Assembly: GCA_021851785.1 (NCBI GenBank)
Contig: JAJZBV010000020.1
Coordinates: 1-54,647, forward strand
Direction of reading: 5' to 3'
DNA length: 54,647 nt
Source of the DNA: Pseudomonadota bacterium
GTDB taxonomy: Bacteria > Pseudomonadota > Alphaproteobacteria > Acetobacterales > Acetobacteraceae
Shown: positions 41,782-53,237 of the stretch, piece after piece
How positions within the stretch are numbered: position 1 is the stretch's first letter
Layout: each line of letters starts with the position of its first letter
Made by a program: the position numbers and the translations under genes
The notes under the pieces: model-generated
The model's input: the letters and a program-made list of their open reading frames with translations, nothing else
Databases searched by the model: none
Told to the model about the DNA's origin: nothing

Positions 41782-43056
41782 TCAATGGCTTCCGAACAAG
41801 GTGTCGATCACCAGATGGAGCACACCGCCGGCGAGGAAGCCGACGAGGGTGCCATTGATGCGAATATATTGCAGATCCTTGCCGATGCGGAGTTCGAGAC
41901 GCGCGGTCAGCGTCGCGCTGTCCCAGCCGCCGACCACTTCGGCGATGAAGCGCGCGAGTTCGATGCGCGCCGAAGGCAGCAGCGCCGCCACCGCGCGCTC
42001 GGCGGCCCGGCTGACGGCGGCCCGGCTGGTCGGATCGGCGGCGAGCTGAGCGCCGAGGGAGGCGAGCTGTTCGGCGAGGAAGCTCGCGGTGCGGCCGTGG
42101 GGATTGGCGGCGTCGGCCTCCAGCGCGAGGCGGAGCCGCGCCCAGATATCCCAGAGCCAGGCTTGCACCGTCGCATGGGTGAGGACGCGGCGGAAGGTGG
42201 CGGCGATCTCGTTGGCGCGCGCCGGGTCGTCCTCCAGCCGTTCGATCTCACGGCGGATCCATTCATCGAAGGCGAGGCGCAATTCGGAGCCGTCGGGCCC
42301 CATCTTGTCGAGTTCGGCATTCATCGCCGAGAGCACCCGGCGCGCGATCGAGGCGCCGAGCGCCCAGCCGATCAGGCGCCCGCCCTGCTCGCGCACCCGC
42401 TCCTCGATCGCCTGGCGGAGCTGCTCCTCCTTGGCGTTGATCGTCCCCTTGAATTGTTCGAGCACGAAGCCGAACACCTCCTGATGGCGCCCGCCCTCGA
42501 CCAGGGCGCGCAGCACGCGGGCGAGCAGCCCCGGCCCGCTGCCGGCGAGCAGGCGCGGAGCGAGGCGGGCGAGCAGCCGCCGGGCGCGTCCATCCTCGAT
42601 GGTCGCGAGCAGGCGCGGCAGCATCGCCGCGAGCCCCTGCGCCGCCGGCCGCGCGGCATCGGGATCGGCGAGGAAACGGGCGAGAATGCCGGGGAGATCG
42701 AGGCGGCCGAGGGTGCGCGCCACCTCCGCCTCGGTGAACACGTGGTTGGCGACGAAATTGCCGAGGGCCTGGCCGAGCCGCGCCTTTTCGGTCGGCAGGA
42801 TGGCGGTGTGCGGGATGGGAAGGCCGAGCGGGCGACGAAACAGCGCCGTCACCGCGAACCAGTCGGCGAGCCCGCCGACGAACCCGGCACTCGCCGCCGC
42901 CGTGAGCAGCCGGCTCGCCGCCGTGTCGGGCAGAAAGCGGCTGGCCAGCACCAGGGCCGCCATGAGCGCGAGAAGGAAGCTGGCGGCGGCGCGGTGATGC
43001 GAAAGCGTGCGCCGGGCCTTGGCATCGGGGTCCGGGGTCATGAAGGGGCGATCCAT
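41782..43056 (-). CDS. DUF445 (YjiN-like) membrane protein
   Basis: A protein of about 424 residues with two N-terminal hydrophobic segments (about 24-42 and 48-66: FLLALMAALVLASRFL and TAAASAGFVGGLADWFAVTALF) and one near the C-terminus (NGTLVGFLAGGVLHLVIDTLF), enclosing a long helical soluble region. This matches DUF445/YjiN inner-membrane proteins of unknown function. Starts at 43056 and 43041 (MTPDPDAK) are both possible; a frame reaching 43275 is not coding. The gene is transcribed away from the GGDEF-EAL gene across a 251-base gap. Confidence 0.83.
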   Translation of the reverse strand: MDRPFMTPDPDAKARRTLSHHRAAASFLLALMAALVLASRFLPDTAASRLLTAAASAGFVGGLADWFAVTALFRRPLGLPIPHTAILPTEKARLGQALGNFVANHVFTEAEVARTLGRLDLPGILARFLADPDAARPAAQGLAAMLPRLLATIEDGRARRLLARLAPRLLAGSGPGLLARVLRALVEGGRHQEVFGFVLEQFKGTINAKEEQLRQAIEERVREQGGRLIGWALGASIARRVLSAMNAELDKMGPDGSELRLAFDEWIRREIERLEDDPARANEIAATFRRVLTHATVQAWLWDIWARLRLALEADAANPHGRTASFLAEQLASLGAQLAADPTSRAAVSRAAERAVAALLPSARIELARFIAEVVGGWDSATLTARLELRIGKDLQYIRINGTLVGFLAGGVLHLVIDTLFGSH

Positions 43057-43307
43057 TAGCACGGGCGCGCCGGCTTGGCACGCAACCGTGGCGTCACGGC
43101 GTAGCGATTTGTTCACCAATCCTCGGGATAGTGGCGGGATAAACCCGCCGGTTAAGGATCCTGGAAGGCGCGCCGCATGCCCTTGTGCTCCCCTCCTTTT
43201 GAGTCGGAACATTGAAAATACTTGAGTTTCCGCCTTCGCCGTCGCGGCGGGCGCCGCCCGTCGCCGGTCGGGCAAAAAAAGAGGGGGGACGCAAGGAGAG
43301 GGACGAC
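43057..43307. other. Divergent intergenic region with GC hairpin
   Basis: Between the DUF445 and GGDEF-EAL genes. A perfect stem GGCGGG/CCCGCC with a five-base loop lies at 43133-43149, followed by GGTTAAGGATCC. A TTG-initiated extension of the GGDEF-EAL frame begins at 43212. No clear -35/-10 pair is visible. Confidence 0.35.
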
Positions 43308-44978
43308 ATGGCGCTCCGCGCCGCTCTCCTCGGGGTCGCGGAAGGGGTGATCCTGCTCGATCCCGATCTCCGCCTGATTCTCTGCAACGCGGCGGCGCGG
43401 CGCCGGCTCGGCTGGGTCGGAGGGTCGCCGCGGCGCGGCCTCGCCCTCACCACCATGCTCGAACATGCCGGCGCGCTCGATACCGCCGAACGCATGACGA
43501 TCCGCGAACACTGCGCCGCTTTGCTGGCCGAGGGCGCGATGCCGGCGATCGGGCGCGACAGCGCGGCGGCGGAGAAGGAACTCGCCTTCGGCGATTTCGC
43601 GATGCGGCTCCGCTGGCTGGACGGGCAGGGGGTCATGCTCTCGATCCCGATGGGGGGTGATGGCGGGGAGGTGGCGCTCCGCGATCCGCTGACCGGGCTC
43701 GGCAATCGCCGCGCGTTCCAGGCGGCGCTGGCGGCGGCGCTGGCGCGGCCCGAGACCGAAGCGGCGCTGCTTCTTCTCGATCTCGACCGGTTCAAGCATG
43801 TCAACGATTCGCTCGGCCATCCGGTGGGCGATGCGCTGCTCCGCCTGGTCGCGCAGCGGCTCCGCGCCAGCCTCCGCGGGGGGGATACGCTGGTTCGCCT
43901 CGGCGGCGATGAATTCGCGATCCTGCTGCCACGCGCCGAGGGGGCGGAGCCGCTCGCGGAGCGGCTGGTCGATCTCCTGAGCCGGCCCTATCTGGTGGAG
44001 GGGCATCTCGCCAATATCGGGGTCAGCATCGGCATCGCGCGCGCGCCGGCGGACGCGGCCGAAGGCGGCATGTTGCTCCGCCGCGCCGATCTCGCGCTCT
44101 ATGCCGCCAAGGCGGCGGGAAGGCGGCAATTCTGCCTGTTCCGGCCGGAGATGGATGCCCGCGCCCAGGCCCGGCAGGCGCTGGAGACCGATCTCCGCCG
44201 CGCCGTTGCCCTCGGCCAGTTCCATTTGCATTACCAGCCGCTGCTGGAGGTCGCCTCGAACGAGGTGATCGGGTTCGAGGCACTGCTGCGCTGGGAGCAT
44301 CCGGCGCGGGGGATGGTTCCGCCGGCGGAATTCATCCCGCTGGCCGAGGAAGTCGGCCTGATCGTTCCGATCGGCGAATGGGTGCTGCGCCAGGCCTGCC
44401 GCACCGCCGCGAGCTGGCCGGAGACGGTTCTGGTCGCGGTCAATGTCTCGCCGGTGCAGTTCGCCGATGGTGCCCGCCTGCTGCGCGCCGTCGATGAGGC
44501 GCTGGCGAGCGCGGGTCTCTCCGGCACGCGGCTCGAAATCGAGATCACCGAGAGTGTTCTGCTCCGCGATGCGGCCGAGACGCTCGCCACTCTGCATGAT
44601 CTGCGCGGCCGCGGCGTGCGCATCGCGATGGATGATTTCGGCACCGGCTATTCCTCGCTCAGTCAGTTGCGGAGCTTTCCCTTCGACAAGATCAAGATCG
44701 ACCGCTCCTTCGTCAGCGAGATCGAGGGCGAGAGCGGCGGCAAGGCGGTGGTGCGCGCGATCGCGGCACTCGGCGCCAGTCTCGGCATGACGGTCACCGT
44801 CGAGGGCGTCGAAACCGAGGCACAGGCGGCGTTCGTCGCAACCAGCGGCGGACATCAAATGCAGGGCTATCTGATCAGCCGCCCGGTGCCTTCGGACGCC
44901 GTCGCGGCGCTGCTCGCCGGCCGGCCGGCCTCCGCCCGCGCCGGCCTCGCACGAACCGCTTCATCCGACGGGGCCTAA
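43308..44978 (+). CDS. PAS-GGDEF-EAL cyclic-di-GMP signalling protein
   Basis: A 556-residue protein with an N-terminal PAS-like domain (about 1-95), a GGDEF diguanylate cyclase domain (about 130-290) and an EAL phosphodiesterase domain (about 300-545). The active site GGDEF is at 199-203 with an intact inhibitory I-site RGGD at 190-193. EAL is at 324-326, and the catalytic set (VNVSPVQF, EIEITES, DDFGTGYSS, KIKIDRSF, TVEGVE, QMQGYLISRP) is complete, so both activities are plausible. There are no membrane segments. GGAGAGGG precedes the ATG at 43308; a TTG at 43212 would add 32 residues. A BLUF photoreceptor gene follows after four bases. Confidence 0.9.
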   Translation: MALRAALLGVAEGVILLDPDLRLILCNAAARRRLGWVGGSPRRGLALTTMLEHAGALDTAERMTIREHCAALLAEGAMPAIGRDSAAAEKELAFGDFAMRLRWLDGQGVMLSIPMGGDGGEVALRDPLTGLGNRRAFQAALAAALARPETEAALLLLDLDRFKHVNDSLGHPVGDALLRLVAQRLRASLRGGDTLVRLGGDEFAILLPRAEGAEPLAERLVDLLSRPYLVEGHLANIGVSIGIARAPADAAEGGMLLRRADLALYAAKAAGRRQFCLFRPEMDARAQARQALETDLRRAVALGQFHLHYQPLLEVASNEVIGFEALLRWEHPARGMVPPAEFIPLAEEVGLIVPIGEWVLRQACRTAASWPETVLVAVNVSPVQFADGARLLRAVDEALASAGLSGTRLEIEITESVLLRDAAETLATLHDLRGRGVRIAMDDFGTGYSSLSQLRSFPFDKIKIDRSFVSEIEGESGGKAVVRAIAALGASLGMTVTVEGVETEAQAAFVATSGGHQMQGYLISRPVPSDAVAALLAGRPASARAGLARTASSDGA

Positions 44979-44982
44979 ATTC

Positions 44983-45435
44983 ATGACGAAACAGGAACTC
45001 CATCGCGTCGTCTATTGCAGCCGCGTGCGGCTTTCCGGGCCGCCGGCCGGCATTGCCCGGGAATTGCGGGACATTCTCGCGACCTCGCGGCGCAACAACA
45101 TGCGCGCCGATCTCAGCGGGGCGCTGCTCTTCGCCAATAATTGCTTCGCCCAGGTGCTCGAAGGTCCGCGCGTCGCGGTCGAGCGATGTTTCGAGCGGAT
45201 CCAGAACGACCCCCGCCATTCCGATGTCACGGTGCTCGCATTCAGCCCCGCTTCGGCGCGCGAATTCCCCAAATGGTCGATGGGCTTCGCCGGCGAGCCG
45301 GGAGCGGCGCATGATCCGCTGGCCTTCGTCGTGTTCGAGGGCGCTTTTGCCCGTGACCGGCCGGAATCGGGCTCGGCGGTGCTCGGCCTGCTGCATGGGC
45401 TGGTGCGCCGGGAGGAAGCCTGGGCGCTGGCCTGA
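44983..45435 (+). CDS. BLUF-domain blue-light photoreceptor
   Basis: A 150-residue single-domain BLUF protein that binds FAD. The key photocycle residues are all present: Tyr11 (RVVYCSR), Asn39 (SRRNNMRADLSG), Gln57 (FAQVLEGP), Trp98 and Met100 (FPKWSMG). The short C-terminal region (about 105-150) should form the usual two capping helices. It starts four bases after the GGDEF-EAL gene, so the light sensor is probably a partner of that enzyme in trans, replacing the BLUF-EAL fusions known elsewhere. No membrane or DNA-binding domain is present. Confidence 0.9.
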   Translation: MTKQELHRVVYCSRVRLSGPPAGIARELRDILATSRRNNMRADLSGALLFANNCFAQVLEGPRVAVERCFERIQNDPRHSDVTVLAFSPASAREFPKWSMGFAGEPGAAHDPLAFVVFEGAFARDRPESGSAVLGLLHGLVRREEAWALA

Positions 45436-45498
45436 CGCTACCCGGCCGGCGCAGGAAAGCGTTGCGGGATTTTGTTCGCACATGCACAATGAACCGGC

Positions 45499-48294
45499 AT
45501 GGACGAGCCCCCCTCCCGACCCGCGCAAGCCATCGCCGATGACTTGGCGGCGACGCTGGCCGCGATCCGCGCCCGCGCGGCCGAGGAACCGTTCGGCAAT
45601 CCGGTCCTGGCGCTGGCGCTGGCGATCAGCCGGCGGCTCGATCAGGGCAAGCTCGACCTCGCCGCCCTCGCCGCTCTGGTGCGCGATCTCCGTGATGCCG
45701 CCTTCGCCGATCGCGCCCGGCGCCTTGCCGCCTATGTCGGCGGCACCGGGGCCGACGCCACCGCCGCCGCTTGCGCGAGCCTCGCCCAGCGCCTGATCCG
45801 CCCCGACCCCGCCGACAGCCCGCTCCCCTTCGCGCGGTTCCACGCCGCGATCACGCGCCCGCGCTTTGCCGCCGTGTTCACCGCCCACCCCACTTTCGCG
45901 CTCCCGCCGGAGGTCACGAAAGCGCTCGCCGAACGCGCTTGCGGCCGCGAAACCGCCGATTTCGTGACCCACCGCGCGGGCGCGCCGCCGACCCTGGCGC
46001 GGGAATTCGAGCAGGCGGTGGCGGCGATCACCCATGCCCGCGACGCGCTCGATCGGCTCAATGCCGCCCTCCTCGAGGCTGCCCGGGCAACCTGGCCGGA
46101 TCGCTGGGCGGAACTGATCCCGGCGCCGATCGTGCTCGCGAGCTGGGTCGGCTACGATACCGACGGCCGCACCGATATCCAGTGGTGGGATACGCTGCGT
46201 CTGCGCCTGGCGATGAAGCGTTTGCAGCTCGCCCGCCTCGCCGCCCAGCTCGCCCCGCTCGCCGCGCCGGCGCTCGCCGCCCGGGTTGCCGCGGCGGAAG
46301 CGGCGGTCGCGGGTCAAATCGCGCTTTGCCCGGACCGCGCCGATCCCGATCAGGTGAGCCGTTTCGCCCATGCGCTGGTCGATGGGCGCGCGGTGGCGCT
46401 GACCACGCCGGCGCCGCTCCTCGCCGCTTTCGCCGAGGCCATCGCCGCCGCCCCGCCGGCCGAGGCGCGGGCCCTGGCGGTGGCGCGCGCCGGGCTGGTC
46501 TCGCACGGCCTCGCGCTCGCCCATACCCATCTGCGCCTGAACGCGGCGCAGATCCATAATTTCGCGCGCCTGCGCCTCGGCCTCGCCGACCCGCCCAATG
46601 ATCCCTCGCGCCGGCGGGTTCTGCTCGCCGCGGTCAATGCCGCGCTCGATCAGGTCGTCGTCGAGCCGGTCGATTTCGGCGGCCTGCTCGCCGAGCGCGC
46701 CTCGGCGGCGCGGCTGATGATGGTTGCCGCGCAAATCATCAAGCATATCGACGGCGCGGTGCCGATCCGCTTCCTGATCGCCGAAACCGAAAGCGGCTAC
46801 ACGCTGCTCGCCGCCCTCTGGCTCGCGCGCTTGCACGGCATCGCCGAGCGGATCGAAATCTGCCCCCTGTTCGAGACCGCGGAAGCGCTGGAGCGCGGCG
46901 TCAGGGTGCTGGAGGAGGCGCTGCGCAGCCCGCATTGGCGCGCCTATCTCGGCGCGATGGGGCGGATTTGCCTGCAATTCGGCTATTCCGATTCCGGGCG
47001 CTTCGTCGGCCAGCTCGCGGCGAGCTATCTGATCGAGCGGCTGCGGCTCAAAATCGCCGAGACCCTGGCCCGGCACGGGCTTTCCGACCTCGAGATCGTG
47101 TTGTTCGACACCCACGGCGAGAGTATCGGCCGCGGCGCCCATCCCGGCTCGCTCACCGCACGGCTCGACTATCTCTCCCCGCCCGCGAGCCGCCATGCGC
47201 TCGCCGCCGCCGGTTTCCGCCTGCGCCAGGAGACCTCGTTTCAGGGCGGCGATGGCTATCTTTTGTTCGCGACCCCGGAACTCGCGGGGGCGAGCATCGC
47301 CCGGATCGCCGCGCACACCCTCGCCCCGGCGGGCGAGGAAAACGATCCGGTCTACGCCGAGGCGGATTTCGCCGCCGATTTTTTCGCGACCATTCGCGCC
47401 GCGATGGCGGAATTGCTCGAGGATCCGGGCTACGCCGCCCTTCTCGGCATGTTCGGCCCGGCGCTGATCGAGCCGAGCGGCTCACGCCCGGCGGCGCGGG
47501 CGGAGGACGGGCTCGCCGGGCCGGCGCGCATCCGCCATCCGCGCGAGCTGCGCGCCATTCCCAACAACGCCATTCTCCAGCAGCTCGGCTGGTGCGCCAA
47601 TACGCTGCACGGCCTCGGCGCGGCGTTGGCGCGGCATCCCGAGACGGCGGAGGATCTTCGCGCCGCCAGCCCCCGCTTTCGCCGCGCCCTCGATCTTGCC
47701 CGCCATGCCCTCGCCCATTCCGATATCGACGTCCTCCGCGCGGTCGCGGCGCTGTTCGATTCCGGCGCCTGGCTCGATCGCGCCGCGCAATCGCGGTTTC
47801 CGGCCGGACGGCGGGCGCAATTGCTGACGGTCGCGCGCGCGGTCGAGCGGCTCGGCCAGACCGCGCCGGTGCAGCGGCTGTTCCGCCGCCTCCAGGCCGA
47901 TCATCTGGCGCTGCTCGGGGTCTGGCCGGAGGCGCCGCGCATGGCCGAGCGCGAGATTCTGCTGCATGCCCTGCGCCTTGCGCTGATCAGCCGGCTCTGG
48001 CTGCTGGAGACCGAGATCCCCGATTTCGCGCCCCGCGAGGGGGTCACCCGCGGCGCGATCGAGGCGCGGATCCTGCGGCTCGACATTCCCGCCTCGGTCG
48101 CGCTTTTGGCGCAGATTTTCCCCCCCAGCGCCGATCCCGCGGGGGAGCGCGATTTCGCCGAGCCGCATGACCGCCACGCGCCCAGCGCCTATGCCCGCGA
48201 GCACGCCGAAATTTTTGCTCCGATGGCCGCGCTGTTCGGGCTGATCCGCGAAATCGGGGTCGCGCTCAACCACGAAATCGGCGCGTTCGGGTAA
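45499..48294 (+). CDS. ppc: Phosphoenolpyruvate carboxylase, divergent
   Basis: A 931-residue protein of PEPC length and layout, the anaplerotic enzyme making oxaloacetate from PEP and bicarbonate. Several signature motifs are altered. The catalytic-His motif reads FTAHPTFAL, with the usual following Glu replaced by Phe. The WMGGDRDGNP motif reads WVGYDTDGRTD. The GYSDS motif is kept as FGYSDSGR, but the GRGGGP loop reads IGRGAHPG. The C-terminal NTG is replaced by AFG. His in TAHPT and the Arg of GRG are retained. It is therefore PEPC-family with uncertain activity. The start at 45499 has no strong ribosome site. The gene runs into a symmetric terminator region shared with gcvP. Confidence 0.78.
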   Translation: MDEPPSRPAQAIADDLAATLAAIRARAAEEPFGNPVLALALAISRRLDQGKLDLAALAALVRDLRDAAFADRARRLAAYVGGTGADATAAACASLAQRLIRPDPADSPLPFARFHAAITRPRFAAVFTAHPTFALPPEVTKALAERACGRETADFVTHRAGAPPTLAREFEQAVAAITHARDALDRLNAALLEAARATWPDRWAELIPAPIVLASWVGYDTDGRTDIQWWDTLRLRLAMKRLQLARLAAQLAPLAAPALAARVAAAEAAVAGQIALCPDRADPDQVSRFAHALVDGRAVALTTPAPLLAAFAEAIAAAPPAEARALAVARAGLVSHGLALAHTHLRLNAAQIHNFARLRLGLADPPNDPSRRRVLLAAVNAALDQVVVEPVDFGGLLAERASAARLMMVAAQIIKHIDGAVPIRFLIAETESGYTLLAALWLARLHGIAERIEICPLFETAEALERGVRVLEEALRSPHWRAYLGAMGRICLQFGYSDSGRFVGQLAASYLIERLRLKIAETLARHGLSDLEIVLFDTHGESIGRGAHPGSLTARLDYLSPPASRHALAAAGFRLRQETSFQGGDGYLLFATPELAGASIARIAAHTLAPAGEENDPVYAEADFAADFFATIRAAMAELLEDPGYAALLGMFGPALIEPSGSRPAARAEDGLAGPARIRHPRELRAIPNNAILQQLGWCANTLHGLGAALARHPETAEDLRAASPRFRRALDLARHALAHSDIDVLRAVAALFDSGAWLDRAAQSRFPAGRRAQLLTVARAVERLGQTAPVQRLFRRLQADHLALLGVWPEAPRMAEREILLHALRLALISRLWLLETEIPDFAPREGVTRGAIEARILRLDIPASVALLAQIFPPSADPAGERDFAEPHDRHAPSAYAREHAEIFAPMAALFGLIREIGVALNHEIGAFG

Positions 48295-48300
48295 GCCAAA

Positions 48301-48430
48301 TAAACAAAAACTTCTTTTTCTGAAGAAAAAAAAGCAAAAAGACTTTTGTCCTGTTTTCTTGGAGCGGCGGTGCCGTGGGCACTGCCGCAACGGATAAAAG
48401 TTTTTTGGTTCTTTTTTACAAAAAAGAACC
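48301..48430. terminator. Two-fold symmetric AT-rich bidirectional terminator element
   Basis: Between the convergent ppc and gcvP genes. Three hairpins are visible: TTTTTC-TGAA-GAAAAA at 48315-48330; a ten-bp GC-rich stem GCGGCGGTGC/GCACTGCCGC at 48364-48373 and 48379-48388; and GGTTCTTTTTT/AAAAAAGAACC at 48407-48417 and 48420-48430. The left arm (48301-48351), read in reverse complement, is similar to the right arm (48392-48430): GGACAAAAGTCTTTTTG against GGATAAAAGTTTTTTGG. The whole is thus a large imperfect inverted repeat around the GC hairpin. T-rich runs on both strands follow the stems. Confidence 0.8.
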
Positions 48431-48434
48431 TCTT

Positions 48435-51299
<2,865 letters not shown>

Positions 51300-51310
51300 G
51301 GGATCTTCTC

Positions 51311-51685
51311 TCACAGCGTCGCGACCAAGGCGCGATAGGCGGGCTCGTCGAGCAGGGCGGCGAAATCGTCGGGGTTGGCTTGGGTAAGGCGGAAGAACCA
51401 GCCCTCCCCCTCGGGGGCGCGGTTGACCAGCGCCGGATCCTCGACGATGGCGCCGTTCACCGCGGCGATGGTGCCGGCGAGCGGGGCATAGACGTCGGAG
51501 GCGGCTTTCACGCTCTCGACCACGGCGCAAGCCTCGCCGGCGGCAACCTCGCGCCCGGGCTCGGGCAATTCGATGAACACGAGATCGCCGAGCGCGGTTT
51601 GCGCGTGGTCGGTGATGCCGATGGTGAGGGTGTCGCCGTCGCGGCGCACCCATTCATGGTCCTTGGTATAGCGGATTTCGGCCAT
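51311..51685 (-). CDS. gcvH: Glycine cleavage system H protein
   Basis: A 124-residue lipoyl-carrier protein. The lipoylated lysine is K60 in [14 protein letters not shown], and [11 protein letters not shown] and [12 protein letters not shown] are conserved. GAGGAAA precedes the ATG at 51685. It shuttles the aminomethyl group between P- and T-proteins. It lies between gcvT and gcvP with short gaps. Confidence 0.96.
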   Translation of the reverse strand: MAEIRYTKDHEWVRRDGDTLTIGITDHAQTALGDLVFIELPEPGREVAAGEACAVVESVKAASDVYAPLAGTIAAVNGAIVEDPALVNRAPEGEGWFFRLTQANPDDFAALLDEPAYRALVATL

Positions 51686-51692
51686 GGTTTCC

Positions 51693-52802
51693 TCAACTGG
51701 CATAATGATGGGGGATGAAGGGAAGGGCGGTGACGGTGGCCGGCAAGGCGCGCTCGCGCACCGAGACGGCGAGCGCCGTGCCGGGTTTGGCGAACGCGGC
51801 GGCGACATAGCCCATGGCGATCGGCGCATTCAGCGTCGGGCTGAAACTCCCGGAGGTGACGCGGCCGATCTCGCGCCCGTCGGCGAGGATCGCGGCCCCG
51901 GCGCGCGCCGGCGCCCGGCCTTCGAGGCGGAGGCCGACGCGCCTCCGCGTCGGGCCGGCTTGCCACTCGGCCCGGATCACCGCGCCGCCGGGAAAATCCC
52001 AGATCTCGCGCCGCCGCTTGGCGATGGTCCAGGCGAGCCCGGCGGCGACCGGCGTCGTGGTCTCATCGATATCCTGGCCGTAAAGGCAGAGCCCGGCTTC
52101 GAGCCTGAGCAGATCGCGCGCGCCGAGCCCGGCGGGCAGAACCCCGGGCAGCGCGAGCAGGGTCCGCGCCAAACCCTCCGTCGCCGTGGCAGGCAGCGAA
52201 ATCTCGACCCCGTCCTCCCCGGTATAGCCGGAGCGCGAGACCAGACACGGGATGCCGGCGATCGCGCATTCCGCGACCGCCATGAAGCGCAGCGTGGCGA
52301 GAGCGGGGGCGAGGGGGGCGAGACGCGCCAGCGCCTTCGGCCCTTGGAAGGCGAGCAGGGCGCGCCCGGGCTGCTCGGTGAGCGTGACACTGGGCGGCAT
52401 ATGGGCGGTGATATGAGCAAAATCAGCCACTTTGCGCGCCGCATTGACGATCAGGAACAGGCGATCCTCGGCCAGCCGCGCGACCATCAGGTCATCGAGA
52501 ATGCCGCCCGCCGCATTGGTGAGCAGCGTATAGCGCTGCCGGCCCGGGGCGAGACCGATGACATCGCCCGGCACCAGCCGCGCGAGGGCCGGCGCCGCCT
52601 CCGCGCCGCGCAATTCCGCCTGGCCCATATGCGAGACATCGAACAACGCGGCTTCCTCGCGGCAGGCGCGGTGTTCGGCGAGGATGCCGGCCGGGTAGGA
52701 GACCGGCATGGCATAGCCGGCGAACCCGACCATGCGGGCGCCGAGGGCGCGATGCAGGGCATCGAGCGGACTCACATGCAAGGCATCGGACGATTCGGTC
52801 AT
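51693..52802 (-). CDS. gcvT: Glycine cleavage system T protein (aminomethyltransferase)
   Basis: A 369-residue tetrahydrofolate-dependent aminomethyltransferase. Conserved segments include MVGFAGYAMPVSYPAGI, LFDVSHMGQ, RSGYTGEDGVEI, ARDLLRLEAGLCLYGQDI and GRVTSGSFSPTLNAPIAMGYV. It is the first gene of the gcv operon, preceded by a tandem glycine riboswitch whose second aptamer ends about 50 bases before the ATG. The sequence between them has GGAG close to the start. Confidence 0.96.
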   Translation of the reverse strand: MTESSDALHVSPLDALHRALGARMVGFAGYAMPVSYPAGILAEHRACREEAALFDVSHMGQAELRGAEAAPALARLVPGDVIGLAPGRQRYTLLTNAAGGILDDLMVARLAEDRLFLIVNAARKVADFAHITAHMPPSVTLTEQPGRALLAFQGPKALARLAPLAPALATLRFMAVAECAIAGIPCLVSRSGYTGEDGVEISLPATATEGLARTLLALPGVLPAGLGARDLLRLEAGLCLYGQDIDETTTPVAAGLAWTIAKRRREIWDFPGGAVIRAEWQAGPTRRRVGLRLEGRAPARAGAAILADGREIGRVTSGSFSPTLNAPIAMGYVAAAFAKPGTALAVSVRERALPATVTALPFIPHHYAS

Positions 52803-52852
52803 CTCAGGCTCCGCTGACGGTCGCGCCGACGCGCTGCCGGCATTTCGACCCC

Positions 52853-53046
52853 CCTCTGTCGCGGAACCTGAGAGATTGGGCCGCGTGCGGGCGGCCTTAC
52901 CCCGTCGGTGCGGCGGGAGAGATCCCGCCGGCTTTCCAGAGATCCGAATTCCCGCGCGGCCCTTTTGCCTGAGCGTTTCCGGGGGCCGGTTGCGCCTTCG
53001 GCGGCGAGGCCCATCCTTTCGGGAGCCTCGCTCTCTCCCGCGCGGG
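52853..53046 (-). promoter_or_regulatory. Tandem glycine riboswitch
   Basis: On the minus strand, aptamer I (53046-52951) shows GGGAGAGAG, the core GCCGAAGGCGCAA, and GCTCAGGCAAAAGG. It is closed by a nine-bp P1 (CCGCGCGGG with CCCGCGCGG). Aptamer II (about 52945-52853) begins CTCTGGAAAGCC, has a hairpin GGCGGGA/TCCCGCC, the core CACCGACGGGGTAA (two bases off the usual), and ends AATCTCTCAGGT followed by CGACAGAGG. Both match the gcvT-element consensus, so glycine should induce the gcv genes. The rest of the 435-base gene-free gap (53047-53237) holds the divergent promoters of gcv and thrB, which I cannot place with confidence. Confidence 0.93.
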
Positions 53047-53237
53047 TGGCGCGGACGGCGTCACCATGGCGCAACCGACGCGAAGGGGCAATCGGCAAAT
53101 CGGAATCGGCTATCACAAACCAGGCAGGCGCCTCTGCGCCGGGTCTTGCCTTGGTTCGCGCAATCCCGGCACAAAGGCCCCATCCCGCCCACGCCCGGTG
53201 ATCACGGGACAACCACGAGAGAGAGATCGCACCGCCG

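Noticed and set aside
43212-43307. TTG-initiated 32-residue extension of the GGDEF-EAL protein
   Set aside because: The ATG at 43308 has a near-perfect ribosome site and the PAS domain begins there, while TTG at 43212 has none.
53073-53095. Plus-strand cgaaggggcaa resembling the glycine aptamer core
   Set aside because: No matching P1, P2 or CTCTCAGG partner surrounds it on the plus strand, and the real riboswitch lies on the minus strand next to it.
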